Source: Solirubrobacterales bacterium (GTDB lineage Bacteria; Actinomycetota; Thermoleophilia; Solirubrobacterales; 70-9). From it: a stretch of 64,000 nucleotides of DNA. The notes below the pieces were generated by a model. It was not told where the DNA came from and searched no databases. It saw nothing but the letters and a program-made list of their open reading frames with translations. Where the stretch lies: NCBI GenBank assembly GCA_035573435.1, contig DATMZR010000012.1, positions 124,001 to 188,000 of the forward strand, written 5' to 3'. Both the position numbers and the translations under genes were made by a program. This document shows positions 24,923 through 35,014 of this stretch, one piece after another; the first letter of the stretch is position 1; every line of letters begins with the position of its first letter.

Positions 24923-25282
24923 GTGCTGCGCAGCTACCTCCCAGTGATCGTGTTCGCCGGCCTCGGGGTGATCGTGGGAGGAGTGCTGGCGATGGTCAAC
25001 GGGCTGGTGGGCCCTCGGCGGCCGAGCAGGGTGAAGAGCGAGCCGTATGAGTGCGGGCTCCCCACCGAGGTCTCGCGGACCTTCCGCTTCGGGATCAGCT
25101 TCTACATGATCGCGATGCTTTTCATCCTGTTCGACATCGAGGTCGTCTTCCTGTACCCGGTCGGCGTGATCCTCAACGCGGCGCACTCCATCTTCGTCTT
25201 GGTGGAGATCGGGATCTTCGTGTTGCTGCTCCTGGTGGCCCTGGCGTACGTCTGGCGAAGGGGTGCGCTCGATTGGAGGTGA
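24923..25282 (+). CDS. nuoA: NADH-quinone oxidoreductase subunit A
   Basis: Complex I membrane subunit of 119 residues with three helices. Family motif [10 protein letters not shown] (the cysteine lies on the Q-site loop) and [26 protein letters not shown] are unmistakable. GTG start. First gene of an operon in which nearly every junction overlaps or abuts; the stop overlaps the GTG of nuoB (GTGA). Together with NuoH and NuoJ-K it shapes the entry of the quinone site. Confidence 0.97.
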   Translation: MLRSYLPVIVFAGLGVIVGGVLAMVNGLVGPRRPSRVKSEPYECGLPTEVSRTFRFGISFYMIAMLFILFDIEVVFLYPVGVILNAAHSIFVLVEIGIFVLLLLVALAYVWRRGALDWR

Positions 25283-26010
25283 GGCGGGAGAAGCTGCGCG
25301 GGCTCTCGCCGCTTGAAGAGCCGCGGTCGCCCGCCGAGCTTCGCGTCCGGCAGCTTCGCGCCCGCGACCTCTTGCGCGGCGACCTGGAGGGCGCCGCCCT
25401 CGAGCGACACGTCACCGAGTCGGTCTTGACCACGACGCTCGACCGGGCGACGCGATGGGGACGCGCCAACTCGATCTTTCCCGCCACTTTCGGACTGGCC
25501 TGCTGCGCGATCGAGATGATGTCGATGGTCAGCCCGCGCTACGACATCGCGCGGTTCGGCGCCGAGAACCTGCGCGCCTCGCCCAGGCAGGCCGACATGC
25601 TGATCCTCTCGGGCCGTGTCGCGATCAAGATGGCTCCGGTCATCCGCCGCCTGTACGACCAGATGCTGGAGCCGAAGTGGGTGATCTCGATGGGCGCCTG
25701 CTCGTCCTCGGGCGGCATGTTCGCCAACTACGCGGTGGTCCAGGGAGCGGACAAGTTCATGCCGGTCGACATCCACATCCCGGGGTGCCCGCCGCGCCCG
25801 GAGGCCCTCCTGTACGGGTTCAACAAGCTGCAGCGGATGATCGTCGGCAATCCGGATCCCGGCTGGCGCCGCCGCTACAACGCCATCGGGACCGAGGAGT
25901 GGGCCAGGCCCGTCACCGGCACCGCTTCGAGGGAAGAGGCCGAGGCCTACGCCGCTGCCCGGGAGCAGTCCGTCGCCCGTCACGCCGAGCTGGCCGGGGA
26001 AAGCACCTGA
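25279..26010 (+). CDS. nuoB: NADH-quinone oxidoreductase subunit B
   Basis: Peripheral-arm subunit of 243 residues that holds the terminal iron-sulfur cluster N2. Its cysteines are visible in [21 protein letters not shown] and [13 protein letters not shown]. The GTG at 25279 overlaps the nuoA stop; the N-terminal about 50 residues are arginine-rich and longer than in many NuoB proteins, and the C-terminus has an alanine/glutamate-rich extension. ATGA overlap with nuoC. Confidence 0.97.
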   Translation: MRREKLRGLSPLEEPRSPAELRVRQLRARDLLRGDLEGAALERHVTESVLTTTLDRATRWGRANSIFPATFGLACCAIEMMSMVSPRYDIARFGAENLRASPRQADMLILSGRVAIKMAPVIRRLYDQMLEPKWVISMGACSSSGGMFANYAVVQGADKFMPVDIHIPGCPPRPEALLYGFNKLQRMIVGNPDPGWRRRYNAIGTEEWARPVTGTASREEAEAYAAAREQSVARHAELAGEST

Positions 26011-26585
26011 TGCCGGACGCCCCCGGCCTCGAGCTGATCGCCCAGGACCTCGACGGCGCCGCGGCCGGCTCGGTCCTGGGCACCTACCACGAGCACGGGC
26101 AAGCGTGCCTGATCGTCGACCCGGAGCGAATCCTCGCCGTCCTCGGCTGGCTCCGCGACACCCCGGGCCAGGAGTACCGCTTCCTGGCCAGCCTCCACGG
26201 CGTCGACTACTTTCCGGCGCAGCCGCGCTTCGGCGTCGTCTACGAACTGCTCAACATGCCGCGGGTGGAGCGGCTGCGGGTCCGTGCGGCGCTGGCTGAC
26301 CCTGGCCTTGACCCAAGCGAACCCGGTCGCCCCCGGACGCAAAGCGGAGGAGGCGACCGGCTCCCTGAAATGGATAGCTGTGTCCCGCTCTTCCCCGCCG
26401 CCGAGTACCAGGAGCGGGAGGTCTACGACTTCTTCGGCATCGTCTTCCACGGCCACCCCGACCTCAGGCGCATCCTGATGCCCGAGGACTACGTCGGCTG
26501 GCCGCAGCGCCGCGACTTTCCGATGGGGGGCGAGCCGGTGATCTTCACCCGCGACGAGCGCGAAGTTCCGCGCTGGTTCGAATGA
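26010..26585 (+). CDS. nuoC: NADH-quinone oxidoreductase subunit C
   Basis: 30-kDa-type subunit of 191 residues in the peripheral arm, next to the quinone site. The signature WLRDTPGQEYRFLASLHGVDYFP and EYQEREVYDFFGIVFHGHPDLRRILMPEDY are clear. Between the two conserved blocks there is a polar insert of roughly 20 residues (PSEPGRPRTQSGGGDRLPEM) not present in typical NuoC. ATGA overlaps at both ends with nuoB and nuoD. Confidence 0.95.
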   Translation: MPDAPGLELIAQDLDGAAAGSVLGTYHEHGQACLIVDPERILAVLGWLRDTPGQEYRFLASLHGVDYFPAQPRFGVVYELLNMPRVERLRVRAALADPGLDPSEPGRPRTQSGGGDRLPEMDSCVPLFPAAEYQEREVYDFFGIVFHGHPDLRRILMPEDYVGWPQRRDFPMGGEPVIFTRDEREVPRWFE

Positions 26586-27847
26586 GCGATCTGGGCCGAG
26601 ACGTCATCTCGCGCACCGACGCCCAGGTGATCGGCAGCTCGCCGGTCGAACGGACGGCCGCCGGACAGGCGCTGGCGCCCGAGCAGGAGCTGATGACGAT
26701 CAACATGGGGCCGCACCATCCGGCCACGCATGGTGTGCTGCGGCTGCTGGTCAGCCTCGAGGGGGAGGTGGTCCGGGACCTGAAGCCGATCGTCGGCTAC
26801 GTCCACACCGGGATCGAGAAGAACTGCGAGGACAAGTCCTACTGGAAGGCGATCCCGTTCGTGGAGCGGATGGACTACCTCTCGTACTTCTTCAACATGG
26901 AGGCGTTCGTCGGCTGCGTTGAGCGTCTGCTCGAGCTGGAGATCCCACCGCGCGCCAAGTACCTGCGCGTGATCCATCTGGAGCTGAACCGGATCCATTC
27001 GCACCTGGTCTGGCTCGGCACTGGTGCGCTCGATCTCGGCGCGATGTCGATGTTCTTCTACTGCTTCCGGGACCGTGACCAGATCCTCGACCTGTTCGAG
27101 CTCTCGACCGGGCAACGGATGCACACCCGGTACTTCCAGGTGGGAGGTGTGTTCGAGGACATCCCGGTCGGCTTCGAACGCAAGGCCCGCGCCTTCTGCG
27201 CCGAGATGCCCTCCCGGATCGACCAGTACGAGGCGATCCTGAACCGGAACGAGATCTTCCTGCGGCGGACCAGGAACGTCGGGGTCGTCCCGCGCCAGCG
27301 ACTGCTGGACCTGGGGGTCACGGGGCCGCTGCTGCGCGCCGCCGGAGAGCCCTGGGACCTGCGTAAAGTCGCTCCCACCCTCGCTTACGACGACTTCGAC
27401 TTCCAGATCCCGGTCGGCACCGTCGGCGACGGCCACGACCGCTACCGCGTGCGAGTGCGGGAGATGCGCGAGTCGGTGCGGATCATCGAGCAGGCTCTCG
27501 ACGGGCTCCCCGAGGGCCCGTGGATCGCCGACGACCGCAAGGTGGTGCTCCCGCCACGCGACGAGCTCTCGACTTCGATGGAGGCCTTGATCCACCACTT
27601 CAAGCTGGTCACGGAGGGCTTCCGGGTGCCCCCGGGCGAGGCCTACCACGCCGTGGAGGGGCCGCGCGGCGAGCTGGGCTGCTTCGTGGTCGCCGACGGC
27701 TCGGCGAAGCCCGCGCGAGTGCACATTCGCGACCCCTCGTTCGTGAACCTTCAGGCTCTTCGCGACATGTCCGTGGGCGGCTACGTCGCCGACCTGATCC
27801 AGAACCTGGCGATGCTCGACCCGATCCTCGGAGGCATCGATAGATGA
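26582..27847 (+). CDS. nuoD: NADH-quinone oxidoreductase subunit D
   Basis: 49-kDa-type subunit of 421 residues forming the quinone-reducing site with NuoB. Motifs: INMGPHHPATHGVLRLLVSLEGE (quinone-pocket histidines), GYVHTGIEKNCEDKSYWK, HLELNRIHSHLVWLG and the late VEGPRGELGCFVVADGS with C-terminal PILGGIDR. The first about 35 residues are a variable extension. Overlaps nuoC and the nuoEF fusion by 4 bases each. Confidence 0.97.
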   Translation: MSDLGRDVISRTDAQVIGSSPVERTAAGQALAPEQELMTINMGPHHPATHGVLRLLVSLEGEVVRDLKPIVGYVHTGIEKNCEDKSYWKAIPFVERMDYLSYFFNMEAFVGCVERLLELEIPPRAKYLRVIHLELNRIHSHLVWLGTGALDLGAMSMFFYCFRDRDQILDLFELSTGQRMHTRYFQVGGVFEDIPVGFERKARAFCAEMPSRIDQYEAILNRNEIFLRRTRNVGVVPRQRLLDLGVTGPLLRAAGEPWDLRKVAPTLAYDDFDFQIPVGTVGDGHDRYRVRVREMRESVRIIEQALDGLPEGPWIADDRKVVLPPRDELSTSMEALIHHFKLVTEGFRVPPGEAYHAVEGPRGELGCFVVADGSAKPARVHIRDPSFVNLQALRDMSVGGYVADLIQNLAMLDPILGGIDR

Positions 27848-29790
27848 CAGACCTCCCGGAGATCCGCCCCACCAACGAGATGTCCGCGGAGGAGCGGCAC
27901 AGGCTGGTCGAGTCGATGAAGCCCGAGGACGCGGAGACCGTACCCGAGCTTCATGAGGTCGACGTCCCTGACGAGCTGCGGGAGGCCATCGAGAGCGCGA
28001 TGTCGCGCTACCCGCAGATTCGCTCCGCCGCCCTTCCCGCCCTCTGGGCCGTGCAGCGCACCTATGGCTGGTGCAGCCCGGAGGGAATCCGCCAGGCCGC
28101 GGCCGTGATGGGAGTGACTCCTGGCTACCTGGAATCGCTCGCGACCTTCTACGACCTGTTTCGCACCACGCCGGTCGGGCGCCACCAGGTGCTCGTCTGC
28201 CACAACATCTCCTGCTGGCTGCGGGGAGCGGACGCCCTGCTGGACGCCTTCTGCGAGGCCGCCGGCGCGGATGCCCACGAGGCGGACCACGGCGGCGTCA
28301 GCTCCGCCGACGGAGAGGTGTTCGTGAGGAGCTTCGAGTGTCTCGGCGCCTGTGACCTCGCCCCGATGGCCTCGATCGACGAGCGCTACTACGGTCCGCT
28401 CGACGCCGGTGACGCGCAGGGTGCGGTGGAGCAGCTTCGCTCCGGCGCAGAGGTGCTGCCGCACAAGGCGCTGGCCGGCCGCCCCGCGGCCGGCGGCCCG
28501 GAGCCCGGAGCCGATCCCGAGACGCGGATGCTCTTCAAGCGCATCGACGAGCCCCGCCTGGCCTCGATCGAGGCGTACCGCGACCTGGGCGGCTACCGCT
28601 CGCTGGAGCGGGCCATCCGCGAGCCCGAGGAGCTGCTCGGCGTGCTCGAGGAGGCCGGCCTGCGTGGCCGCGGGGGCGCCGGATTCTCAATGGGGAAGAA
28701 GGCGTCGTTCCTGCCCCGCGGCGAGAGGTCGAAGTACCTGTGCTGCAACGCCGACGAGTCCGAGCCGGGAGCTTTCAAGGACCGCGAGCTGATGCAGAAG
28801 AACCCGCATCAGCTGATCGAGGGGATCGCGATTGCGGCGCTGGCCGCCGGCGCCGGTTGGGGGTTCGTGTTCATCCGGGGCGAGTACGCAGCCATCGCCG
28901 ACATCCTCGAGCGCGCCGTCGCCGAGGCGTACGAGGCCGGCTTTTTGGGCGAGGACATCCTGGGCTCCGGCCACCGGGTCGAGGTGGTCGTTCACCGTGG
29001 TGCCGGCGCCTACATCTGCGGCGAGGAGACGGCCCTGCTCGACGCGCTCGAAGGAAAGCGGGGCAACCCGCGCCTCAAGCCGCCGTTCCCGGCGATCCAG
29101 GGCCTCTACGGAGGGCCGACCCTGATCAACAACGTCGAGACCCTCTCGAACGTGCCCCACATCGTGGCCAACGGCGCCGAGTGGTTCAAGGGGTTCGGTA
29201 CCGAGCAGTCGCCCGGCACCAAGGTCGTCTCGGTCTCGGGCTGCGTCAAGCGGCCCGGCAACTACGAGGTCGAGCTCGGGATCTCCACACGGGAGCTGAT
29301 CTACACGCTCGCCGGTGGGCCGCCCGATGGGCGGCAGGTCAAGGCTTGGTTCCCCGGCGGCTCCTCGGCGCCCGTCCTGACCGCCGCCGAGCTCGACCTG
29401 CCGTACAGCTTCGAGGCGATGGCGGACGCGGGATCCATGCTCGGCTCTGGGTCGATCATCGTCGCCGACGACTCAACCTCGATCCCCGAGCTGGCGCTGC
29501 GCACGGCGCGCTTCTACCACCACGAATCCTGCGGCAAGTGCACCCCCTGCCGCGAGGGCACCAACTGGACGGTGAAGATGCTCGAACGGGTGATCTCGGG
29601 CGAGGCGACCCCCATGGACCTCGACATCGTCGCCTCGGTGCAGGAGAACATCATCGGCCACTGCCTGTGCGTGCTCGGCGACTCGATGGCCATGCCGGTC
29701 GGCAGCATGGTGGCCAAGTTCCGGAGTGAGTTCGAAGAGACGATCGCCCGCGCCCAGGCCAGGGACGAAGTTGGGGTGCAAGCGGCATGA
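27844..29790 (+). CDS. nuoEF: NADH-quinone oxidoreductase subunits E and F fused
   Basis: A 648-residue protein joining NuoE and NuoF, normally separate. NuoE part (about 1-205): thioredoxin-like fold with [2Fe-2S] ligands CHNISC and CLGAC. NuoF part (from about 225): RGRGGAGFSMGKKASFLP (FMN/NADH site), CNADESEPGAFKDRELM, GAGAYICGEETALLDALEGKRG, then ESCGKCTPCREG and IGHCLCVLGD supplying the N3 [4Fe-4S] cysteines. The linker (GRPAAGGPEPGADPETR) is short and flexible. No frameshift is needed; the frame is continuous. It overlaps nuoD and nuoG by ATGA. The NADH dehydrogenase module is otherwise complete. Confidence 0.96.
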   Translation: MTDLPEIRPTNEMSAEERHRLVESMKPEDAETVPELHEVDVPDELREAIESAMSRYPQIRSAALPALWAVQRTYGWCSPEGIRQAAAVMGVTPGYLESLATFYDLFRTTPVGRHQVLVCHNISCWLRGADALLDAFCEAAGADAHEADHGGVSSADGEVFVRSFECLGACDLAPMASIDERYYGPLDAGDAQGAVEQLRSGAEVLPHKALAGRPAAGGPEPGADPETRMLFKRIDEPRLASIEAYRDLGGYRSLERAIREPEELLGVLEEAGLRGRGGAGFSMGKKASFLPRGERSKYLCCNADESEPGAFKDRELMQKNPHQLIEGIAIAALAAGAGWGFVFIRGEYAAIADILERAVAEAYEAGFLGEDILGSGHRVEVVVHRGAGAYICGEETALLDALEGKRGNPRLKPPFPAIQGLYGGPTLINNVETLSNVPHIVANGAEWFKGFGTEQSPGTKVVSVSGCVKRPGNYEVELGISTRELIYTLAGGPPDGRQVKAWFPGGSSAPVLTAAELDLPYSFEAMADAGSMLGSGSIIVADDSTSIPELALRTARFYHHESCGKCTPCREGTNWTVKMLERVISGEATPMDLDIVASVQENIIGHCLCVLGDSMAMPVGSMVAKFRSEFEETIARAQARDEVGVQAA

Positions 29791-32195
29791 AACCGGAGCG
29801 CCCCCGGATCAACTTCATCGTCGATGGGATCGAGGTGCCGGCCGAGGAGGGGACGATGCTCGTCGACGCGGCCAAGCACGGCGACGTCGAGATACCGGTG
29901 TTCTGCTACGAGCCGAAGCTCGGCGAGCCGGTCGGCGCCTGCCGGATGTGCCTGGTGGAGATCGAGGGAATCCCGAAGCTCCAGACCGCCTGCTCGACGC
30001 CCGTCCGCGACGGGATGGTCGTCTACACCCGCACCGACCGCGTCAAGGCGGCCCAGGAGGCGGTGGTCGAGTTCCTGCTCGTCAACCATCCCCTGGACTG
30101 CCCGGTCTGTGACAAGGGCGGCGAGTGCCCGCTGCAGGACATCGCGATGGGCTGGGGGCCGGGCAGGAGCCGGGCCATCGACCCCAAGCGCCACTTCCAG
30201 AAGCCGATCCCCCTGTCGCCGCTGATCAAGATCGACCGCGAGCGATGCATCCTCTGCTACCGCTGCGTCCGCTTCAGCCAGGAGGTGGCCGAGGACGAGC
30301 AGCTTCAGCTCCTGGAACGCGGCGCATCGACGTTCGTGGGCACGTTCCACGACCGCCCCTACATCGCTCCCTTCCACGGGAACATCATCGAGCTCTGCCC
30401 GGTGGGGGCGCTGACCTCGGACGCCTACCGGTTCCGGGCTCGGCCCTGGGAAATCGAGGATGCCGGCTCGATCTGCACGCTGTGCCCGAGCCAGTGCAAC
30501 GTGCTGCTGACCGTGCGCGACGAGCGGATCGAGCGCGTGCTAGCCCGAGACAACGGGGCGGTGGACGACGGATGGCTGTGCGACAAGGGGCGGTTCGGCT
30601 ACCAGATGGCGGAGTCCGGGGACCGGATCACGGAGCCGCTCGTCCGCCAGGGCGGCGAGCTCCGCCCCGCTAGCTGGGAAGGGGCCCTCGAGGCCGCGGC
30701 GGCTGCCCTTCACCAGGCCGGTGAGCGGACGGCCGCGATCGTCGGCGGGCAGTCCTCAAACGAGGAGGGCTACCTGGCTCAACGGATCCTCCGCCGGGCT
30801 CTCGGCTCTCCGCACGTCGACTCTCAGGGCGGCCCGCCGCTCGACCGCAGGCGCGCCATTCGGCTGGCACAGCCCGAGCTGGCCGCGAGCGTCGGCGACC
30901 TCGGCTCAGCCGAGGCGATCCTGGTGCTCGGTTGCGACCCGCTGCACGCTATGCCGATCCTCGACCTGCGGATCCGTAAGTGCGTGCGGCGCCACGGAGC
31001 CGCGCTGGCCGTTGCCACCGACAGGCCGAGCGCTTTGGACGGTGGCGCTGACGAGACGGCTCGCTATGCGCCCGGTGCCGCCGGCCGCTTGGGCTTCACG
31101 ATCGCGCTCGCGGCGGCGGCCGGGGTCGAGGGCTATGAGGCGGCCTCCGGCGAGTTGGGCGCCGACGCGGAGCGGGTCGCCGGGGTGCTGCGGCCGGGCG
31201 CGACCGTGATCGTCTGGGGCGGGGAAGCCGACCACTCCCTGGTCGACCTGGCCGGCAAGCTGGACGCGAAGCTCCTCGAGGTCCCCGCCGAGACCAATTC
31301 GCGCGGCCTGCGCGAGGTGGGCTGCCTGCCGGACGCGGGCCCGGGTCTCGCGGACGCGGGTCCCGGGCGGAACGTCGCCGAGATCCGGGGCGCCCTGGCC
31401 GACGGCGACCTCGATGCCGCGCTGCTCCTCGACGCGGACCCCATCCGGGACTTTCCTGGCGGGCCCGAGTGGAGCGAGGCTCTCGGCAAGGCGGAGTTCG
31501 TGCTTGCGGTCTCGATGTTCGAGAACGCGGCGACCAGACACGCGGACGTCGTCTTTCCGGCTGAGTTCTACGCCGAGAAGGAGGGCACCGTCACGCACCC
31601 CGACGGCCGCCTCCAGCGCCTTCGTCCCGGCGTCCCCCACCCGGGGCGCGTGCGGCCGATCTGGCAGGTGCTCGTTGAGCTCTCGGCACTGCTCGGCGAG
31701 GAGACCGGAATCGACTCGGCGCCGGAGGCGCTCGAGGCGATCGCCTCCGAAGTTCCGTTCTACGCCGGGATCAGCACAGAGGAGATCGGCGGCCAGGGCG
31801 TGCGCTGGCAGGACCGGACTCCGGCGTCGGCGTTCCCGGACGCGGAAGCGGCGCCTGGCGTGGCGCCGCCTCCCGGTCCGGCAGGTGACGGCGGGCTGCG
31901 CGTCGGGACCTACCGTGATCTTTGGGCCGCGGAGGTGACGGATCGCAGCCCGGCGCTGCGTTTCCTGGCGCCCGAGCAGGCACTCGAGATCTCGCCCGCT
32001 GATGCCGACCGTCTGGGCCTGGGGGGCGGCGACGAGGTCGACGTGCGCTCCAACGGAACGAGCCTGCGAGCCCGCGTCGCGATTCGCGAGCGGGTGCGGC
32101 CTGGCAGCGGATTCCTGATCGATGGACTTGGCGATGGGGCAGGTGAACTTCGCGGCGAGCTCGCCGAGATTTCCACAGCCGGAGGGTCGGAGTGA
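29787..32195 (+). CDS. nuoG: NADH-quinone oxidoreductase subunit G
   Basis: Largest peripheral subunit, 802 residues. The N-terminal ferredoxin-like part carries [2Fe-2S] cysteines ([17 protein letters not shown]...TACSTPV), the [18 protein letters not shown] and [11 protein letters not shown] clusters. A further [12 protein letters not shown]...WLCDKGRF set matches the off-pathway N7 site. The rest is a degenerate molybdopterin-oxidoreductase domain ([29 protein letters not shown]) with a C-terminal beta-barrel. A small repeat PDAGPG/ADAGPG occurs near residue 515. GTGA overlap with nuoH. Confidence 0.96.
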   Translation: MKPERPRINFIVDGIEVPAEEGTMLVDAAKHGDVEIPVFCYEPKLGEPVGACRMCLVEIEGIPKLQTACSTPVRDGMVVYTRTDRVKAAQEAVVEFLLVNHPLDCPVCDKGGECPLQDIAMGWGPGRSRAIDPKRHFQKPIPLSPLIKIDRERCILCYRCVRFSQEVAEDEQLQLLERGASTFVGTFHDRPYIAPFHGNIIELCPVGALTSDAYRFRARPWEIEDAGSICTLCPSQCNVLLTVRDERIERVLARDNGAVDDGWLCDKGRFGYQMAESGDRITEPLVRQGGELRPASWEGALEAAAAALHQAGERTAAIVGGQSSNEEGYLAQRILRRALGSPHVDSQGGPPLDRRRAIRLAQPELAASVGDLGSAEAILVLGCDPLHAMPILDLRIRKCVRRHGAALAVATDRPSALDGGADETARYAPGAAGRLGFTIALAAAAGVEGYEAASGELGADAERVAGVLRPGATVIVWGGEADHSLVDLAGKLDAKLLEVPAETNSRGLREVGCLPDAGPGLADAGPGRNVAEIRGALADGDLDAALLLDADPIRDFPGGPEWSEALGKAEFVLAVSMFENAATRHADVVFPAEFYAEKEGTVTHPDGRLQRLRPGVPHPGRVRPIWQVLVELSALLGEETGIDSAPEALEAIASEVPFYAGISTEEIGGQGVRWQDRTPASAFPDAEAAPGVAPPPGPAGDGGLRVGTYRDLWAAEVTDRSPALRFLAPEQALEISPADADRLGLGGGDEVDVRSNGTSLRARVAIRERVRPGSGFLIDGLGDGAGELRGELAEISTAGGSE

Positions 32196-33193
32196 CGCTT
32201 CCGCTGGCCGAGGTGGGATTTGCCGAGGCAACCTGGATCCTGGTCGTGAAGTCGATCGTGATCTTCGCCGCCGTGTTCGCCATCGCTCCCGTGCTGACGG
32301 TGATCGAGCGCAAGGTCCTGGGGCGCTTCCAAGCGCGGTATGGCCCCAACCGGGTCGGGCCCTTCGGGCTGCTGCAGCCCCTCGCCGACGCGGTCAAGCT
32401 GATCACGAAGGAGGGCTACAGGCCCGACAACGCGGTCCCGATCCTGTGGGCGGTCGCCCCCGCAATCGTGATCTTCACCGGCGTCGCGACCTTGGCGATC
32501 ATCCCGTTCGGGAACGTCAAGGACGGGGTCGGCTTCTACGGCATCGACGTCTCGATCGGCATCCTCTACTTCTTCGCCTTCGGCTCGATCGCGTTCTACG
32601 GGTTGCTGCTCGGCGGCTGGGCCTCGGGCTCCAAGTACAGCTTCCTGGGCGCGATGCGCTCGGCGGCCCAGCTGATCTCGTACGAGATCTCGATGGGGCT
32701 CGCGCTCCTGGGGGCGATCATGATGGCGGGCTCCCTGTCGCTCGTCTCGATCGTCGAGGCGCAGGACTCGATCTGGTACGTGATCCCGCAGATCGTCGGC
32801 TTTTTGATCTTCATGGTCGCCGGATTCGCGGAGGCCAACAGAGCCCCGTTCGACCTTCCGGAGGCCGACGCCGAGCTGGTCCAGGGGTACCAGACCGAGT
32901 ACGGCGGGATGCGCTACGGCTCGTACGCACTGGCCGAGTACATCGAGATGTTCGTCGTCTCCGGGGTGGCGGTGACCTTCTTCTTGGGCGGGTGGCACGG
33001 CCCCGGCCCCGGCTGGCTCGACCCGATCTGGGTGCTGGTGAAGATCCTCGCGCTCGTGTTCGTCTTCATGTGGGTGCGGGCGACCGTGCCGCGAATCCGC
33101 TACGACCAGCTGATGTCGCTGGGCTGGAAGGTGCTCCTGCCGCTCGCCACCCTCAACGTGCTGGTCACTGCCGTACTGGTGACGACAACGTGA
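32192..33193 (+). CDS. nuoH: NADH-quinone oxidoreductase subunit H
   Basis: Membrane subunit of 333 residues with eight or so helices that joins the proton-pumping arm to the quinone site. Motifs [52 protein letters not shown] and [18 protein letters not shown]...[11 protein letters not shown] are invariant family hallmarks. GTG start overlaps the nuoG stop and the stop overlaps nuoI's GTG. Confidence 0.97.
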   Translation: MTLPLAEVGFAEATWILVVKSIVIFAAVFAIAPVLTVIERKVLGRFQARYGPNRVGPFGLLQPLADAVKLITKEGYRPDNAVPILWAVAPAIVIFTGVATLAIIPFGNVKDGVGFYGIDVSIGILYFFAFGSIAFYGLLLGGWASGSKYSFLGAMRSAAQLISYEISMGLALLGAIMMAGSLSLVSIVEAQDSIWYVIPQIVGFLIFMVAGFAEANRAPFDLPEADAELVQGYQTEYGGMRYGSYALAEYIEMFVVSGVAVTFFLGGWHGPGPGWLDPIWVLVKILALVFVFMWVRATVPRIRYDQLMSLGWKVLLPLATLNVLVTAVLVTTT

Positions 33194-33735
33194 GCCAGGA
33201 GTTTCCGTATCTGCCCGATGAGTCGGTGGTCGCCGTGCAGCGGGGGCCGCAGCCCGGCGGGGCCGGGGGCGCGTACCGCGCGTTCGGCGAGACGTTGCGC
33301 GGCCTGAAGACCACCTTCGCCCGGATCGTCGAGGGGCCGGTGACCATCCAGTATCCGGAGGAGAAGACCCCGGTGTACCCCCGCTTTCGAGGCCGCCACA
33401 AGCTGCACCGCTTCGAGGACACCGGACTGGAGAAGTGCGTCGGCTGCTCTCTGTGCGCGGCCGCCTGCCCCGCAGACTGCATCCGGGTCGTCGCCGCCGA
33501 GAACGACCCCGACCATCGCGTCTCGGCCGGCGAGCGCTACGCCGAGATCTACGAGATCAACCTGGCTCGCTGCATCTTCTGCGGCTACTGCGAGGTCGCC
33601 TGCCCCTTCGACGCGATCACCATGGGGCACGAGTACGAGCTCGCCGACTACAACCGCGAGGACCTGGTCTTCACCAAGGAGATGCTGCTCGCGGAGCCCG
33701 TCGAGCGCACCCCGCTGCGCCGGGAGGGCGAGTGA
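33190..33735 (+). CDS. nuoI: NADH-quinone oxidoreductase subunit I
   Basis: TYKY-type ferredoxin subunit of 181 residues with two [4Fe-4S] binding repeats, [15 protein letters not shown] and [15 protein letters not shown], holding clusters N6a and N6b. [15 protein letters not shown] precedes the first cluster as usual. GTG start at 33190 overlaps nuoH's stop; the open frame extending upstream of it is a shadow of nuoH. The usual next gene, nuoJ, is displaced by a SnoaL-like gene. Confidence 0.96.
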   Translation: MSQEFPYLPDESVVAVQRGPQPGGAGGAYRAFGETLRGLKTTFARIVEGPVTIQYPEEKTPVYPRFRGRHKLHRFEDTGLEKCVGCSLCAAACPADCIRVVAAENDPDHRVSAGERYAEIYEINLARCIFCGYCEVACPFDAITMGHEYELADYNREDLVFTKEMLLAEPVERTPLRREGE

Positions 33736-33754
33736 GCGGGATACTGGGTTCACA

Positions 33755-34150
33755 GTGTCCGCCCAGAACGTTCAGGTCATCCGCCGGATGGTCGAGGCCT
33801 TCAACGATCGGGACCTCGACGCGCTGGCCCAGTACATGGAGGCCGACGCCGACCTCTATCCGATGCGAGCACAGCTCGAGGGAAAGGCTTACCGCGGCGT
33901 CGAGGGCGTGCGCCAAATGCTCGCCGACTTCGACCAGGACTGGGAGTTCGTTCACATGGATGCCGAGGATTTCCGCGACGCCGGTGACCAGGTCGTCTTG
34001 CTGGGACGACTCCAAGCCCGCGGCCGGGCGAGTGGCGTGGACCTCGACGTGCCCATGGGCTTCGTCTGGAAGCTCCGCGAGGGAAAGGTCGTGTACGCAA
34101 GGAGCTTTTCCGAGCAGGCCGACGCGCTGCGGGACGCGGGCCTCGGATAG
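33755..34150 (+). CDS. SnoaL-like / NTF2-fold protein inside the nuo operon
   Basis: Protein of 131 residues with SnoaL-like layout: VIRRMVEAFNDRDLDALAQYM, YRGVEGVRQMLADFDQDWEF, and a C-terminal VWKLREGKVVYARSFSEQADALRDAGLG. GTG start at 33755, 19 bases after nuoI; nuoJ begins 24 bases after its stop, so it is read in the same direction within the operon. NTF2-like proteins are not Complex I subunits, and no assembly-factor signature is visible. It is related to the two other SnoaL-like genes of this window, especially the frameshifted one at 17.8-18.2 kb. Function unknown. Confidence 0.82.
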   Translation: MSAQNVQVIRRMVEAFNDRDLDALAQYMEADADLYPMRAQLEGKAYRGVEGVRQMLADFDQDWEFVHMDAEDFRDAGDQVVLLGRLQARGRASGVDLDVPMGFVWKLREGKVVYARSFSEQADALRDAGLG

Positions 34151-34174
34151 GACCCCCGCCGGAGCGGCGACCTG

Positions 34175-34714
34175 ATGGTTCAGGTCGCCTTCTTCGCCGG
34201 AGCGATCGGCGCCCTCGCCGGAGCGATCGGCGTGATCGCGCTGCGAAATCCCTTCTACAGCGTCCTGGCGCTGGTGGTCCACCTGGTGGCCCTGGCAGGG
34301 CTGTTCCTGCTGCTCTATGCGCAGTTCGTCGCCGCGGCGCAGGTGGTCGTGTACGCGGGCGCGGTGATGGTGCTGTACGTCTTCGTGGCCGCCTACGTGG
34401 GCGCCGTCGAGGAGCCGATCTGGGAGCCGATCCCGGGCCAGCGATTCCTGGCCCCACTGCTCGCCGTGGCGCTCTTCACCGAGCTTTCTATCGCGATCCT
34501 GGGCAGCTCCCTTTCGGGGATCGACACCGAGGGGCCGACCGTGCCGGCCGGCTTCGGCTCTCCGGAGGCGATCGGCACCCTGCTCCTGGAGCGCTTCCTG
34601 ATCGTCTTCGAGGCGGCCTCGATGCTGCTCCTCGTCGCTGCTGTGGGCGCCATCGTGCTGGCGGGCCGAACGCGTTCGGACCCTCGACCCGACCTCGGCG
34701 AAGAAGGGTCATAG
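34175..34714 (+). CDS. nuoJ: NADH-quinone oxidoreductase subunit J
   Basis: Membrane subunit of 179 residues with five helices. RNPFYSVLALVVHLVALAGLFLLLYAQFVAAAQVVVYAGAVMVLYVFV is the conserved TM3 region containing the pi-bulge used in coupling, broken here only by description. The loop after helix 3 is longer than average (WEPIPGQRFLAP). Stop is immediately followed by the GTG of nuoK. Its DNA begins with a short repeated motif encoding GAIGALAGAIG. Confidence 0.95.
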   Translation: MVQVAFFAGAIGALAGAIGVIALRNPFYSVLALVVHLVALAGLFLLLYAQFVAAAQVVVYAGAVMVLYVFVAAYVGAVEEPIWEPIPGQRFLAPLLAVALFTELSIAILGSSLSGIDTEGPTVPAGFGSPEAIGTLLLERFLIVFEAASMLLLVAAVGAIVLAGRTRSDPRPDLGEEGS

Positions 34715-35014
34715 GTGGACATTTCCTGGTACCTCGTCCTCTCCGCGCTGCTCTTCGCGATCGGCGCCGGTGGGGTGCTGATCCGGCGCAGCCCTCTGGT
34801 GATCCTGCTCTGTCTCGAGCTGATGCTGAACGCGGGGAACCTCGCCCTGGTCGCCTTCGCCCGCCAGCACGGCGATCAAGACGGTCAGGTGTTCGCGTTG
34901 ATCGTCATGGTCGTCGCTGCCTGCGAGGTGGTGGTCGGGCTGGGCCTGATCGTGGCGATGTTCAGGCGCCGGCTGCCTTTGAACGTCGATGAGATGAGGG
35001 ACCTGCGCGGGTGA
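34715..35014 (+). CDS. nuoK: NADH-quinone oxidoreductase subunit K
   Basis: Three-helix antiporter-like subunit of 99 residues (NuoK/MnhC family). The membrane glutamates of the proton path are visible in [18 protein letters not shown] and [24 protein letters not shown] start directly after the nuoJ stop; four-base overlap with nuoL. Normal length. Confidence 0.96.
   Translation: MDISWYLVLSALLFAIGAGGVLIRRSPLVILLCLELMLNAGNLALVAFARQHGDQDGQVFALIVMVVAACEVVVGLGLIVAMFRRRLPLNVDEMRDLRG

Noticed and set aside
24955-25260. NuoA-like sequence considered as an antiporter subunit from an Mrp operon
   Set aside because: The SEPYECG and [10 protein letters not shown] motifs and the position before nuoB fit NuoA, not MnhB-G.
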